In this document: one piece after another, positions 53,496-61,118 of the stretch
How the letters are laid out: the number at the start of each line of letters is the position of its first letter
Position numbering within the stretch: the stretch's first letter is position 1
Source of the DNA: Bacteroidota bacterium
GTDB taxonomy: Bacteria > Bacteroidota > Bacteroidia > Bacteroidales > CAIXZF01
Reading direction: 5' to 3'
Assembly: GCA_022709385.1 (NCBI GenBank)
Contig: JAKLIX010000015.1
Location: forward strand, 46,414 to 110,413
Length of the DNA stretch: 64,000 bases
Notes under the pieces: model-generated
What the model saw: only the letters and a program-made list of their open reading frames with translations
What the model was told of the DNA's origin: nothing
Databases searched by the model: none
Made by a program: the position numbers and the translations under genes

Positions 53496-55538
53496 TTGAA
53501 AAAATATATGTACTTCCTTATATACAAATATCTCCTGATTCCAATGTTTGCTGCTATTTTGGTGGCTTTCTCCCTTTGTATTCCTTACCAGGCAAAGGGG
53601 CAGGAAATATTTTACGAAGATTTCTCCGGTTTATCAATCCCTCCGGGCTGGTCTGCCGATCTGCAGACAGCAAACTGGTCTGTCGCCAATACTGCTTTTG
53701 CCGGTGGGAATGCGGGGGAACTCCGCTTTTCCGGGATGCCCGGTTTCTTCAATATCAGCCATTTCATCTCACCCATCCTGAATGTATCCGCTTACGGAAG
53801 GCTTGACCTCAGTTTCAGACACACTGTGGAACACCTTCTTCCGGGTTACACCATCGGACTGGCTGCCAGGAACGGGAACGGACCCTGGCAGGTATTATGG
53901 TCGACGGTGCCCCTTGGCAACATGGTGGAAAACGAACAAACGGTAAGTGTCCATTATACAGGGTTCAACACCACCCAGTTCCAGTTTGCTTTCTTTCTGC
54001 AGGGCAACTCCACCAATATCGCAGCCTGGTACCTTGACGATGTCCGCATCGTGGTGCCTCCCATGCACGACCTCAGTCTGACAGGCATCCTTAACGCCGA
54101 CAACTACCTTCCCAATTCCCAGATGACTCCTGCCTTTGTTGTCAGCAATCTCGGGCAACAGGCAGCAGATCAGGTACCGGTCATTTGCAGAATTTTTGAC
54201 GGGAACAACAACTTAGTCTTCAACACCCAGCTGATCACCGGTCTGATTGCTGTTAACCAGTCCGACACCCTTTACTACCCCGGCTATGTGTTGAACCTGA
54301 CGAACGACTTTTACAGGATAGAAGCAGAGATACAGGCGGATACAGACCTGGTGGCAGGTAATGACACGGCAAGCAAGGTGATCAGCACCCTGTCGCTGAT
54401 ACCTCGTCGGTTCGTCCTTGCCGAAGTGGCCACGGCCACCTGGTGCCAGCAGTGTCCACTCGCCGTTCAGGCGATCCATGACATGATCTATTATGGGAAG
54501 CAGATTGCCGTGGCCGAGTATCATTCTTCCCCGGGAGATCCTTTCTCCACTGAAGGCAGCAACAAAAGGTTACAATACTATAACATCCAGGGATTTCCCA
54601 CGGCCTATTTCGACGGAGTCCTCTCCTATGGCGGTAATTACAATGCTTACAATGAATACGTCAGCCGCTACAATCAGCGCTTCGCCATCGGCACTCCCTA
54701 CGACATCCGGATTTTCGGGACGCATACGGGAAATGATTACGCGCTGAACATTGTCCTGGACCGTATGGCCCCGGTATTGAATCCGAACCTGGTACTGAGG
54801 GTGATCCTGACCGAATCTGCCATCGCGTTCAACTGGCAGGGACAGACCCAGGTGAACCACGTCACCAGGCTGGTACTGCCCGTGGCAGCCGGTTTGCCGG
54901 TCGATCTGGTCAATCATGTCCAGTTGAACATCCCCGTGAGTTTTACAAAAGAACCCGGCTGGACAGAGGAGAACTTCGAGATTATTGCCTTTTTGCAGGA
55001 CAGTATCACCAAAGAGGTATTCCAGGTGAACAAGCGGACCTATTATGAGCTGGTACCGATGGGTTTCACGAAAATACAGGGGTATGTCCGTTACCAGAAC
55101 AACATCAACACTCCTTTACAGGGCGTGAAAGTAAAGCTAAGGCTTGGCGGAGGCGTGGTTGCCCAGACAAGCACCAGTGCAACGGGATATTACAGTTTTA
55201 TTGGCATCGCGCCCGGCACTTACTACCTGAGTTGTAATGACAGTGCGCCCTGGGGAGGAAACAATGCGGTGGATGCCCTGAAAATCATGAAGTACTTTGT
55301 TGGTCTTGATACCATGAGCCCGCTGCAGCTGAAGGCGGCCGACAATGACGTGAGCAATTACGTGAACACCACCGATGCCCTGAATATCATGCAGCGTTTT
55401 GTAGAGGCCATCCCGAAGTTCAGCCAGAGTGACTGGGTATTTGAAAGCCCTGTAGTGAATCTCCCGAACAGCACCATCGTAACGAAAAATATCCGTGCCC
55501 TTTGTTCCGGTGATGTGGACGGATCCTTCCTTCCCTGA
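53496..55538 (+). CDS. Omp28-like thioredoxin-fold secreted protein ending in a dockerin-like module
   Basis: 680 aa. The coding frame opens with TTG before KKYMYFLIYKYLL; ATG at the fifth codon is an alternative. Seen: signal peptide (about 1-36); MAM/jelly-roll-like domain (40-190); CARDB-like domain (195-300); a thioredoxin-like domain of the Omp28 type (305-515) with the redox motif WCQQC in EVATATWCQQCPLAVQAIHD and the cis-proline segment QGFPTAYFDG; an SdrB-like sandwich (about 525-585); a dockerin-like module (WGGNNAVDAL, then DNDVSNYVNTTD, closing LCSGDVDGSFLP). It ends exactly there, without a T9SS tail; the next gene is 60 bp away on the opposite strand. Calcium loop 2 here is the weakest of the four copies (N at position 6 instead of G). 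Confidence 0.85.
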   Translation: MKKYMYFLIYKYLLIPMFAAILVAFSLCIPYQAKGQEIFYEDFSGLSIPPGWSADLQTANWSVANTAFAGGNAGELRFSGMPGFFNISHFISPILNVSAYGRLDLSFRHTVEHLLPGYTIGLAARNGNGPWQVLWSTVPLGNMVENEQTVSVHYTGFNTTQFQFAFFLQGNSTNIAAWYLDDVRIVVPPMHDLSLTGILNADNYLPNSQMTPAFVVSNLGQQAADQVPVICRIFDGNNNLVFNTQLITGLIAVNQSDTLYYPGYVLNLTNDFYRIEAEIQADTDLVAGNDTASKVISTLSLIPRRFVLAEVATATWCQQCPLAVQAIHDMIYYGKQIAVAEYHSSPGDPFSTEGSNKRLQYYNIQGFPTAYFDGVLSYGGNYNAYNEYVSRYNQRFAIGTPYDIRIFGTHTGNDYALNIVLDRMAPVLNPNLVLRVILTESAIAFNWQGQTQVNHVTRLVLPVAAGLPVDLVNHVQLNIPVSFTKEPGWTEENFEIIAFLQDSITKEVFQVNKRTYYELVPMGFTKIQGYVRYQNNINTPLQGVKVKLRLGGGVVAQTSTSATGYYSFIGIAPGTYYLSCNDSAPWGGNNAVDALKIMKYFVGLDTMSPLQLKAADNDVSNYVNTTDALNIMQRFVEAIPKFSQSDWVFESPVVNLPNSTIVTKNIRALCSGDVDGSFLP

Positions 55539-55598
55539 CGAGGAAGTGTCTTATACTGTAAGAACACAAGATGCGATGTGTGCATCCAGAGTCATCGG

Positions 55599-56402
55599 TT
55601 ATGCCACGAAGTGAAGCACGGCATTATAGCTCTTGTAGCCGTTGACCTCCACGAAGCCTCCCGGTCCGAAATATTCTCCACCCTGCACATTACCGGCAAG
55701 GGCGGCCCTGATTCCGGGTAAAGCGGACTCCCTGGGGTCGGGACCGGTGAACAGTTTATATACTGGTTTGAACAGCCGCCAGTACCACTGGTTCTTAACC
55801 CTGCGCATCAGGTTTCTGTTGGCTGGTCCGGGATAGGCAGCCACAGCCCTGCAATTCACCTGACCCTGGTCAAAGCTGCGCTGTAACTCATAGGTAAAGA
55901 CCATGTTCGACCACCTGAATCCGCCTATTTTCTTTTTGGATGCAGTGAACAGGCTGTTGTTCCTGAGGATGCGCTTAAAATCCTTCTGCTTCAGTTTATG
56001 TTCCCCGAGGCTGAGGTTCACAACCCTGGAAGCAGGCGTGGAAGCCAGCCTGGCCAGCAACAGCCTGGTAAGCGCAATATGACCCGGCTGATCGCTGATG
56101 TTCATCAACACGTCAAGGCGGTCATAGGCCTTGTTGAATGCCGCGGCAAACTGCTCCACCGAAAGCTGGTCACCCAGCTCAAGCGGCATCACCACTACAA
56201 TTGCGTCTTCCTTTTGTGAAATGATCTCTTTCCTGATCCGCTCGCCTGTCTCAATGTCGCGGCAGGCAATGACCGTCGTACTGCCCTTCAGGGCAAAGGT
56301 CCTTGCGATCTCGTAACCAAGGGAACTGTCACCCCCGGTTACCACCATGACTTTACCGCTCAGGTCAGGAATGTTGTTCGTTGTCCAGTTTTGCTTCATC
56401 AT
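55599..56402 (-). CDS. degenerate short-chain dehydrogenase/reductase (SDR)-fold protein
   Basis: 267 aa from ATG 56402 (MM then KQNWTTNNIPDLSG). It aligns with retinol-dehydrogenase-like SDRs at both ends: GKVMVVTGGDSSLGYEIA (nucleotide-binding, one glycine replaced) and NMVFTYELQRSF. Catalytic positions are lost: the NNAG motif reads NISD, the segment after it is shortened by about 25 residues, the YxxxK pair aligns with I and R (KIGGFRWSN), and the active-site serine region reads VNLSLGEH. It may bind a nucleotide without catalysing reduction. The C-terminus (GEYFGPGGFVEV) is retained. Confidence 0.8.
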   Translation of the reverse strand: MMKQNWTTNNIPDLSGKVMVVTGGDSSLGYEIARTFALKGSTTVIACRDIETGERIRKEIISQKEDAIVVVMPLELGDQLSVEQFAAAFNKAYDRLDVLMNISDQPGHIALTRLLLARLASTPASRVVNLSLGEHKLKQKDFKRILRNNSLFTASKKKIGGFRWSNMVFTYELQRSFDQGQVNCRAVAAYPGPANRNLMRRVKNQWYWRLFKPVYKLFTGPDPRESALPGIRAALAGNVQGGEYFGPGGFVEVNGYKSYNAVLHFVA

Positions 56403-56640
56403 TAGAAAATTTTGCCCGCGAAAATAAAACGATCTCCTCTTTGTATACCGGACCTCAGAATTTTTTATCAACAGCTTTTTCAGCCCTGGTAAGGCACGAG
56501 AACTTCCGTCATCGCCCACCCATCACGGGGCGACTGAATAACACCCCTTTAAGCCGCACTGTTTGCGATACTGATGACTCTGGAGGCACACATCGCATTC
56601 CTGTGTTCTTTCGGTATAAAACAAATAATGCAACCGCAGG

Positions 56641-56662
56641 TAAATCTACTATTATGTGATTG
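56641..56662 (+). promoter_or_regulatory. 22-bp element before the NarL-type regulator
   Basis: TAAATCTACTATTATGTGATTG differs by two bases from TAAATCTACTTTTGTGTGATTG at 57366. It lies 43 nt before the regulator ATG. In the second copy it contains a perfect -7 box (TACTTTTG), so these are probably related promoters. Confidence 0.45.
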
Positions 56663-56705
56663 CTCGCGTATAAACCCTTTTGTAAGTTTGCAAGAAAACA
56701 ATCCA

Positions 56706-57341
56706 ATGTCAATTATCAACATTGCCCTGGTGGAAGATGATCCTGAGATCAGGCGTTCGATGGATTTGTTTTTAAGAAAGACGGATGATATCAGTGTCGT
56801 TGGCTTATACTGCTGTGCCGAGGATTTCATCGCTGAATTCGAATCCCTTTCTCTGGATGTGGTACTAATGGATATAAGCCTGCCCGGTATGAGCGGTATC
56901 GAATGCGTGGCAGCAGTGAAGCCGTTGAGGCCTCAGGTACAGTACCTGATGTGCACGATACACGAGGACCAGGAGCGCACCTTTGCATCATTGTGTGCCG
57001 GAGCCACGGGATACATCACAAAAAATTCGCCACCTTCCCGGCTGATCGAAGCGATAAGGGATATTTACAACGGCGGATCCCCCATGTCGGCCCAAATTGC
57101 CCGCATGGTCGTGCTCACCTTCAGGGACAAGAGTAAAAACACCGAACTCCTGGATACTTTCAGCCAGCGGGAACAAGAAATCCTGGTCTCCCTGGCAAAA
57201 GGGTACCAGTATAAAGAAATCGCTGAAAAACTGCTTATCAGCATAGAAACCGTCAGGACCTACCTGAGAAAAATCTACGAAAAGCTCCAGGTCCACTCCA
57301 AGGTAGAGGCGATCAATAAAATCTTCCCAAGAGGCCTCTGA
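56706..57341 (+). CDS. NarL/LuxR-type response regulator
   Basis: 211 aa from ATG 56706; upstream in-frame codons do not look coding. Receiver domain: IALVEDDPEIRRSMD, phospho-acceptor aspartate in VVLMDISLPGMSG, and CTIHEDQERTFASLCAGATG. C-terminal LuxR helix-turn-helix: LDTFSQREQEILVSLAKGYQ, then KEIAEKLLISIETVRTYLRK. No cognate kinase is adjacent. It precedes the 729-residue T9SS protein with about 340 bp between; a shared 22-bp promoter-like element suggests a link. Confidence 0.93.
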   Translation: MSIINIALVEDDPEIRRSMDLFLRKTDDISVVGLYCCAEDFIAEFESLSLDVVLMDISLPGMSGIECVAAVKPLRPQVQYLMCTIHEDQERTFASLCAGATGYITKNSPPSRLIEAIRDIYNGGSPMSAQIARMVVLTFRDKSKNTELLDTFSQREQEILVSLAKGYQYKEIAEKLLISIETVRTYLRKIYEKLQVHSKVEAINKIFPRGL

Positions 57342-57365
57342 GTATCCCGGTTTTCCCCGCTTCAA

Positions 57366-57387
57366 TAAATCTACTTTTGTGTGATTG
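57366..57387 (+). promoter_or_regulatory. 22-bp element with -7 box after the regulator gene
   Basis: TAAATCTACTTTTGTGTGATTG; includes TACTTTTG (57372-57379). It lies 24 bp past the regulator stop and about 300 bp before the T9SS protein gene. The gap 57342-57685 otherwise contains interspersed repeat copy B. Confidence 0.45.
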
Positions 57388-57497
57388 ACAGGGCTTTATG
57401 ACAAGGGTAACTTTGTTACCAGCCTGCATTTTCAAAGCAGTACACCGTCATGAAACAGCATCAGCCCATCATTTGCTGCGCTTGCTCACCTTTGTTA

Positions 57498-57596
57498 TAC
57501 CGACACGGAATGAGTTTGCGAGAAAATTTCGATCCAGGGGTGTACGGCATTACTCATACTCAACAGCTATGCATTCGCAAACCTGCCAAGTATGAG
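57498..57596 (+). repeat. interspersed repeat copy B (full length)
   Basis: TACCGACACGGAATGAGTTTG, then TCGATCCAGGGGTGTACGGC, then ATTCGCAAACCTGCC and AAGTATGAG. A perfect CTCATACT/AGTATGAG inverted repeat encloses the right half. It lies 89 bp before the ATG of the 729-residue T9SS protein. Confidence 0.85.
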
Positions 57597-57685
57597 TATA
57601 TAACCCGGGATAACAATCAGGATACGGCCAGCTCATTTGAATCATTAAGTCTCCATGCATATTTATTCACCTAAATCAAAACAAC

Positions 57686-59875
57686 ATGAAAAAAGATTAC
57701 ACCCTGCAGGCAAACCTAAAAGCAAAGATGATCCCGGCCAGGCATAAGCATGCAGGCCTTGGATCCGTTTTGCTCTTGCTGATCCTGATCATATCCGGAT
57801 CATTATCAAACACTGTGTTTTCGCAGTCCACCGTCACCTGTACACCAAACAACACGAACTACTGGACAGGTTACTGTACCAGCAGCAACAAGTACGACGG
57901 AGAGATCAGGGCCGGCGAACATACTCTTATGCCCTTTACCTATGTTTACAATGGCTGGGCGGTTTTTAACATCGCCGCCATTCCTTCAAGTGCCACAGTG
58001 GTAAACATTGTATTTTCATGTGTAACCAGCACTGCCGGCGGAAGCGATCACATTTTATTCCTGAAAAAAATGACGGTGGATCCTGAATATGCGACCGCCG
58101 GTGTCATCTTCAGCGACATTTACAGTTCCGGTGTTCATTTTGCCGAAGAGGAGATCATCATGAACTCATCCGGATCGCACAGCATCACCTTAAATTCAAA
58201 TGCCATTGCAGATCTCCAGAGTAAAGTATCTGCAGGAACCGGCTGGTGGGCCATAGGGTTCAGAAACAAGGGGGATAATGATGCCTACGGGGCAATTGAA
58301 GGTCACGCCAACGGAGGACCTTCGATTACGGTCACCTATACGTCTTCTCCACCTACAATAGTATACATACAACCATTAAATGTCAGTAACTGGACAGGCT
58401 ATTGCACGAGTACCATAAAAACGGAGGGATATCCCAGAGCCGGCAAGCAGCTCCTGCCACCAGCCGTATACAACGGATGGGCAGTGTTTGATATTGATCA
58501 AATCCCTTCCTCTGCAGATATCCTGAACCTGGAATTCACGGCGAACACTTCAACGGCAGGAGGCGCCGACCACATTCTGTATATTAAAAAGATGACAGTA
58601 GATCCCCTGACGGCAGGAGCATCAGCAATTTTCAACGACATCTACAATTCCGGTGTGCACTTTGCCGATGAAGAGGTGATGATGCGAGAGACCGGAGAAC
58701 ACAGCATTTGCCTGAGAAACACCGCCATCAGTGATCTTGAAAGTACGCTGACCAGTGGCGCTTTTCAATGGTCACTGGGCTTCAGAAACAAGGGAGACAA
58801 TGACGAATTTGGGGCATTCTACGGTTACTCCTCGACTAATCGTCCGGAAATCAAGGTAACGTATTATTGTCCTTTGCCCGGTAATGCGACGATTTCGTCG
58901 AACTCCAGCGTATGTGAGGGAAGTTCACTCACCTGCACGGCCAGTGCTTCGGGAGCCACCTCCTATGTGTGGGGAGTGCCTTCGGGCTGGACCATCCTAT
59001 CGGGGCAGAATACGCCCAGTGCTGTAATCATGGCAGGTGCCGGCTCCGGCAATGTAACGGTAAAGCCTGTCAACAACTGCGGCTTAGGAAGTACCGCAAG
59101 CAAAAACATTACGGTTCACCCCTTGCCGGGAACCGCAACGATTTCCTCCTCATCGAGTGTCTGCGAAGGCGCCAGTCTCAGCTGTACCGCCAGTTCATCG
59201 GGAGCCACCTCCTATTTGTGGGGAGTACCTGCGGGCTGGACAATCGTGTCGGGACAGAATACGCCCTCTGTCAACCTGACTGCAGGAACCAGCTCAGGCA
59301 ATGTGACTGTGAAACCATCCACTGCCTATTGTGAAGGAAGTACCGCCTATAAGTATGTCGGTGTGTATCCGCTTCCGACCGTTACCCTGACATTGACCCC
59401 CTGTTGTATATACTGGCCGGCCTTTGCTTTGACGGGAGGAATGCCGCTGGGAGGTACTTATTCCGGACCTGGCGTGTCCAATAATCAGTTCAATCCCTCA
59501 AATGCCGGCCTGGGAAGCCATACCATCACCTACACCTACACCAATCCGGCCAACGGCTGCAGCAACTCAGACAACAATAACATCTTTGTCGATGCCTGTG
59601 TTGGTATCCATGAGAAAAACTCCCGGACAAAAGTGATCATCAGTCCAAACCCAAATCAGGGTACATGTGCACTCTTGTTTCCCTCAGCCATTCAGGGAGA
59701 TGTGAATCTTAAGGTGATGAATATTCTTGGGTCCGTAATCCATGAGGAAAAGTTTTCCGGAGTGAATGAGGGAGAGAAAAGAAACCTGAAAATCTTCAAA
59801 GCAGAAAAAGGACTGTATACCTTACGGATAGATTCAGGTACTTTCAGTGATACCGTGATGTTCATCATCGAATAA
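57686..59875 (+). CDS. 729-aa secreted repeat protein with T9SS sorting domain
   Basis: Seen: N-terminal basic region and signal helix (about 28-48, SVLLLLILIISGSLSN); two homologous domains of about 180 residues (about 50-225 and 230-400), each with NWTGYCTS, NGWAVF(N/D)I, ILFLKKMTVDP or ILYIKKMTVDP, SGVHFA(E/D)EE and FRNKGDND; two Ig/PKD-like repeats (about 402-570) sharing ATSYVWGVPSGWTI or ATSYLWGVPAGWTI; a further SprB-like stretch; and a T9SS type-A tail (ISPNPNQGTCALLFPS to FSDTVMFIIE). The duplicated first domain is cysteine-poor and aromatic-rich; I do not recognise it. Followed by an intrinsic terminator at 59919. Confidence 0.85.
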   Translation: MKKDYTLQANLKAKMIPARHKHAGLGSVLLLLILIISGSLSNTVFSQSTVTCTPNNTNYWTGYCTSSNKYDGEIRAGEHTLMPFTYVYNGWAVFNIAAIPSSATVVNIVFSCVTSTAGGSDHILFLKKMTVDPEYATAGVIFSDIYSSGVHFAEEEIIMNSSGSHSITLNSNAIADLQSKVSAGTGWWAIGFRNKGDNDAYGAIEGHANGGPSITVTYTSSPPTIVYIQPLNVSNWTGYCTSTIKTEGYPRAGKQLLPPAVYNGWAVFDIDQIPSSADILNLEFTANTSTAGGADHILYIKKMTVDPLTAGASAIFNDIYNSGVHFADEEVMMRETGEHSICLRNTAISDLESTLTSGAFQWSLGFRNKGDNDEFGAFYGYSSTNRPEIKVTYYCPLPGNATISSNSSVCEGSSLTCTASASGATSYVWGVPSGWTILSGQNTPSAVIMAGAGSGNVTVKPVNNCGLGSTASKNITVHPLPGTATISSSSSVCEGASLSCTASSSGATSYLWGVPAGWTIVSGQNTPSVNLTAGTSSGNVTVKPSTAYCEGSTAYKYVGVYPLPTVTLTLTPCCIYWPAFALTGGMPLGGTYSGPGVSNNQFNPSNAGLGSHTITYTYTNPANGCSNSDNNNIFVDACVGIHEKNSRTKVIISPNPNQGTCALLFPSAIQGDVNLKVMNILGSVIHEEKFSGVNEGEKRNLKIFKAEKGLYTLRIDSGTFSDTVMFIIE

Positions 59876-59918
59876 TTTGTGGCCGCCCCCTGAAGGCCGG
59901 CTGTCTTTAACATGAGAG

Positions 59919-59954
59919 GAGGGTGTCGTGTGGCACCCTCTTCTTTGTTTTATT
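59919..59954 (+). terminator. intrinsic terminator after the 729-aa T9SS protein
   Basis: GAGGGTG, an 8-nt loop, CACCCTC (7-bp perfect stem, 59919-59940), then TTCTTTGTTTT. It lies 43 bp after the stop. Confidence 0.85.
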
Positions 59955-60069
59955 ATCCCGGTACAGCATCATATTCTGATGCCGGAAGCCGGGTAAAAAA
60001 TCAGAAATCACTCGCATGCAGGCGTTTCCTTAAAAAATCAGGACAAGGAAACCAATTTGAAGTATTTTG

Positions 60070-60077
60070 TACCTTTG
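60070..60077 (+). promoter_or_regulatory. -7 box for tRNA-Arg
   Basis: TACCTTTG matches TAnnTTTG exactly, 25 nt before the tRNA; the same octamer drives the tatD/GT9 divergent pair. No perfect -33 element. Confidence 0.55.
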
Positions 60078-60102
60078 CGCCTCTGAAAGGGAAATTTTTG
60101 CC

Positions 60103-60174
60103 GGCTCCATAGTTCAATGGATAGAACAGATGTTTCCTAAACATCAAATCCAAGTTCGATTCTTGGTGGAGCTA
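60103..60174 (+). tRNA. tRNA-Arg (anticodon CCU)
   Basis: Cloverleaf: acceptor GGCTCCA pairs TGGAGCT (60167-60173), D-arm GTTC/GAAC, anticodon stem GATGT/ACATC with loop TTCCTAA giving anticodon CCT (reads AGG), T-arm CCAAG/CTTGG with loop TTCGATT, discriminator A at 60174. CCA is not encoded. Confidence 0.96.
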
Positions 60175-61118
60175 CTAGTAAAATCAGTAATTTCATGATT
60201 ATCAGTACATTAATGATTTTTATTTATACTGTTTCTAAATTTTATTGACGATTTCTGTCTGTCAGTCCAATCCAAACAAACTTTCATAATATTTCGAATA
60301 AAAAACCTCCACCTTTCAGAGAGTTTTTTTCATCTTGACTCTGTTTGCGAAATATATACATATATAATATTGTTAAAGTTATATGTATATATTAAATAAT
60401 GTAGGTTTCCTGGAGTTTGATACCATGAATTTTCAGATTTCTCTTTCGAATAAGGAGGAGATTATCTCATGTCATATCGTAAAAAATAATGTCATCTCTG
60501 AAGAAGTGGTGAACATCAAACTCGGGGATTTTATATTTTTTGAATAGGACCCAATTGATTGGAGGAGGAGGATTTGAGGTCTCCAGCTCTCTCCAGTCGA
60601 AGATTGAGGTTTTGAAGTTTATTCCACTCAATGAAATCTGATTTTGTCACTTTGTCTCTGGAGTCCCATGGTGCTAAAATTTGACAGACAACTATATACA
60701 TAAAAAAAAGTTTCATCTAAAAACTAATTATATTTAATAGGTGAAACTATATTTTTGATTTCAAAAAGAAATACTACTTATAACACTCATTATCTTTGAT
60801 ATACAAATCTTTCGATGTTTCACTTAGTATAATATAGTGAAACTTATTCTTATTTATTATACAATTGACCCAATGGGTGGATACTTTTAACATTTTTGAT
60901 GTATATTTGTATAAAATTTTCATATCTAAATGAAAATGAGATACATAGTATTACCTAAGTTTGTAAGTGATTGTAATGAACATTTAGGCAACAAGGTGGA
61001 AGATTTTGAAATCCTTGAAGGCGGGAAGTTTGAATACATTGTAATTGATGATTGGAATGATTATCGCTCCTTATTGATAAAACCAGTTTATCCCCAATTA
61101 TTCATTAAACCAAATGCC
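60175..61118. other. AT-rich gap after tRNA-Arg
   Basis: About 940 bp, clearly richer in A and T than the rest of the window, with repeated TATA/ATAT tracts near 60350-60400 and several GTGAAACT-like strings (60740, 60840). It contains one possible 54-codon gene (60383-60547) and a 63-codon in-frame extension of the next gene (60930-61118) whose protein content looks plausible (KVEDFEILEGGKFEYIVIDD) but is unassigned. No integrase and no second copy of the tRNA 3' end is seen in the window. Confidence 0.7.
60383..60547 (+). CDS. possible 54-aa small protein
   Basis: ATG 60383 to TAG 60547. The translation alternates hydrophobic and charged residues like a small beta protein (NFQISLSNKEEIISCHIVKN, then VVNIKLGDFIFFE) and lies in the AT-rich gap after the tRNA. 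No ribosome-binding site, family or neighbour evidence, so it may be chance. Confidence 0.3.
   Translation: MYILNNVGFLEFDTMNFQISLSNKEEIISCHIVKNNVISEEVVNIKLGDFIFFE

Noticed and set aside
60531..60716. Minus-strand 61-codon frame in the AT-rich gap
   Set aside because: No family, no promoter or ribosome-binding support, and it overlaps a slightly more plausible plus-strand small frame.
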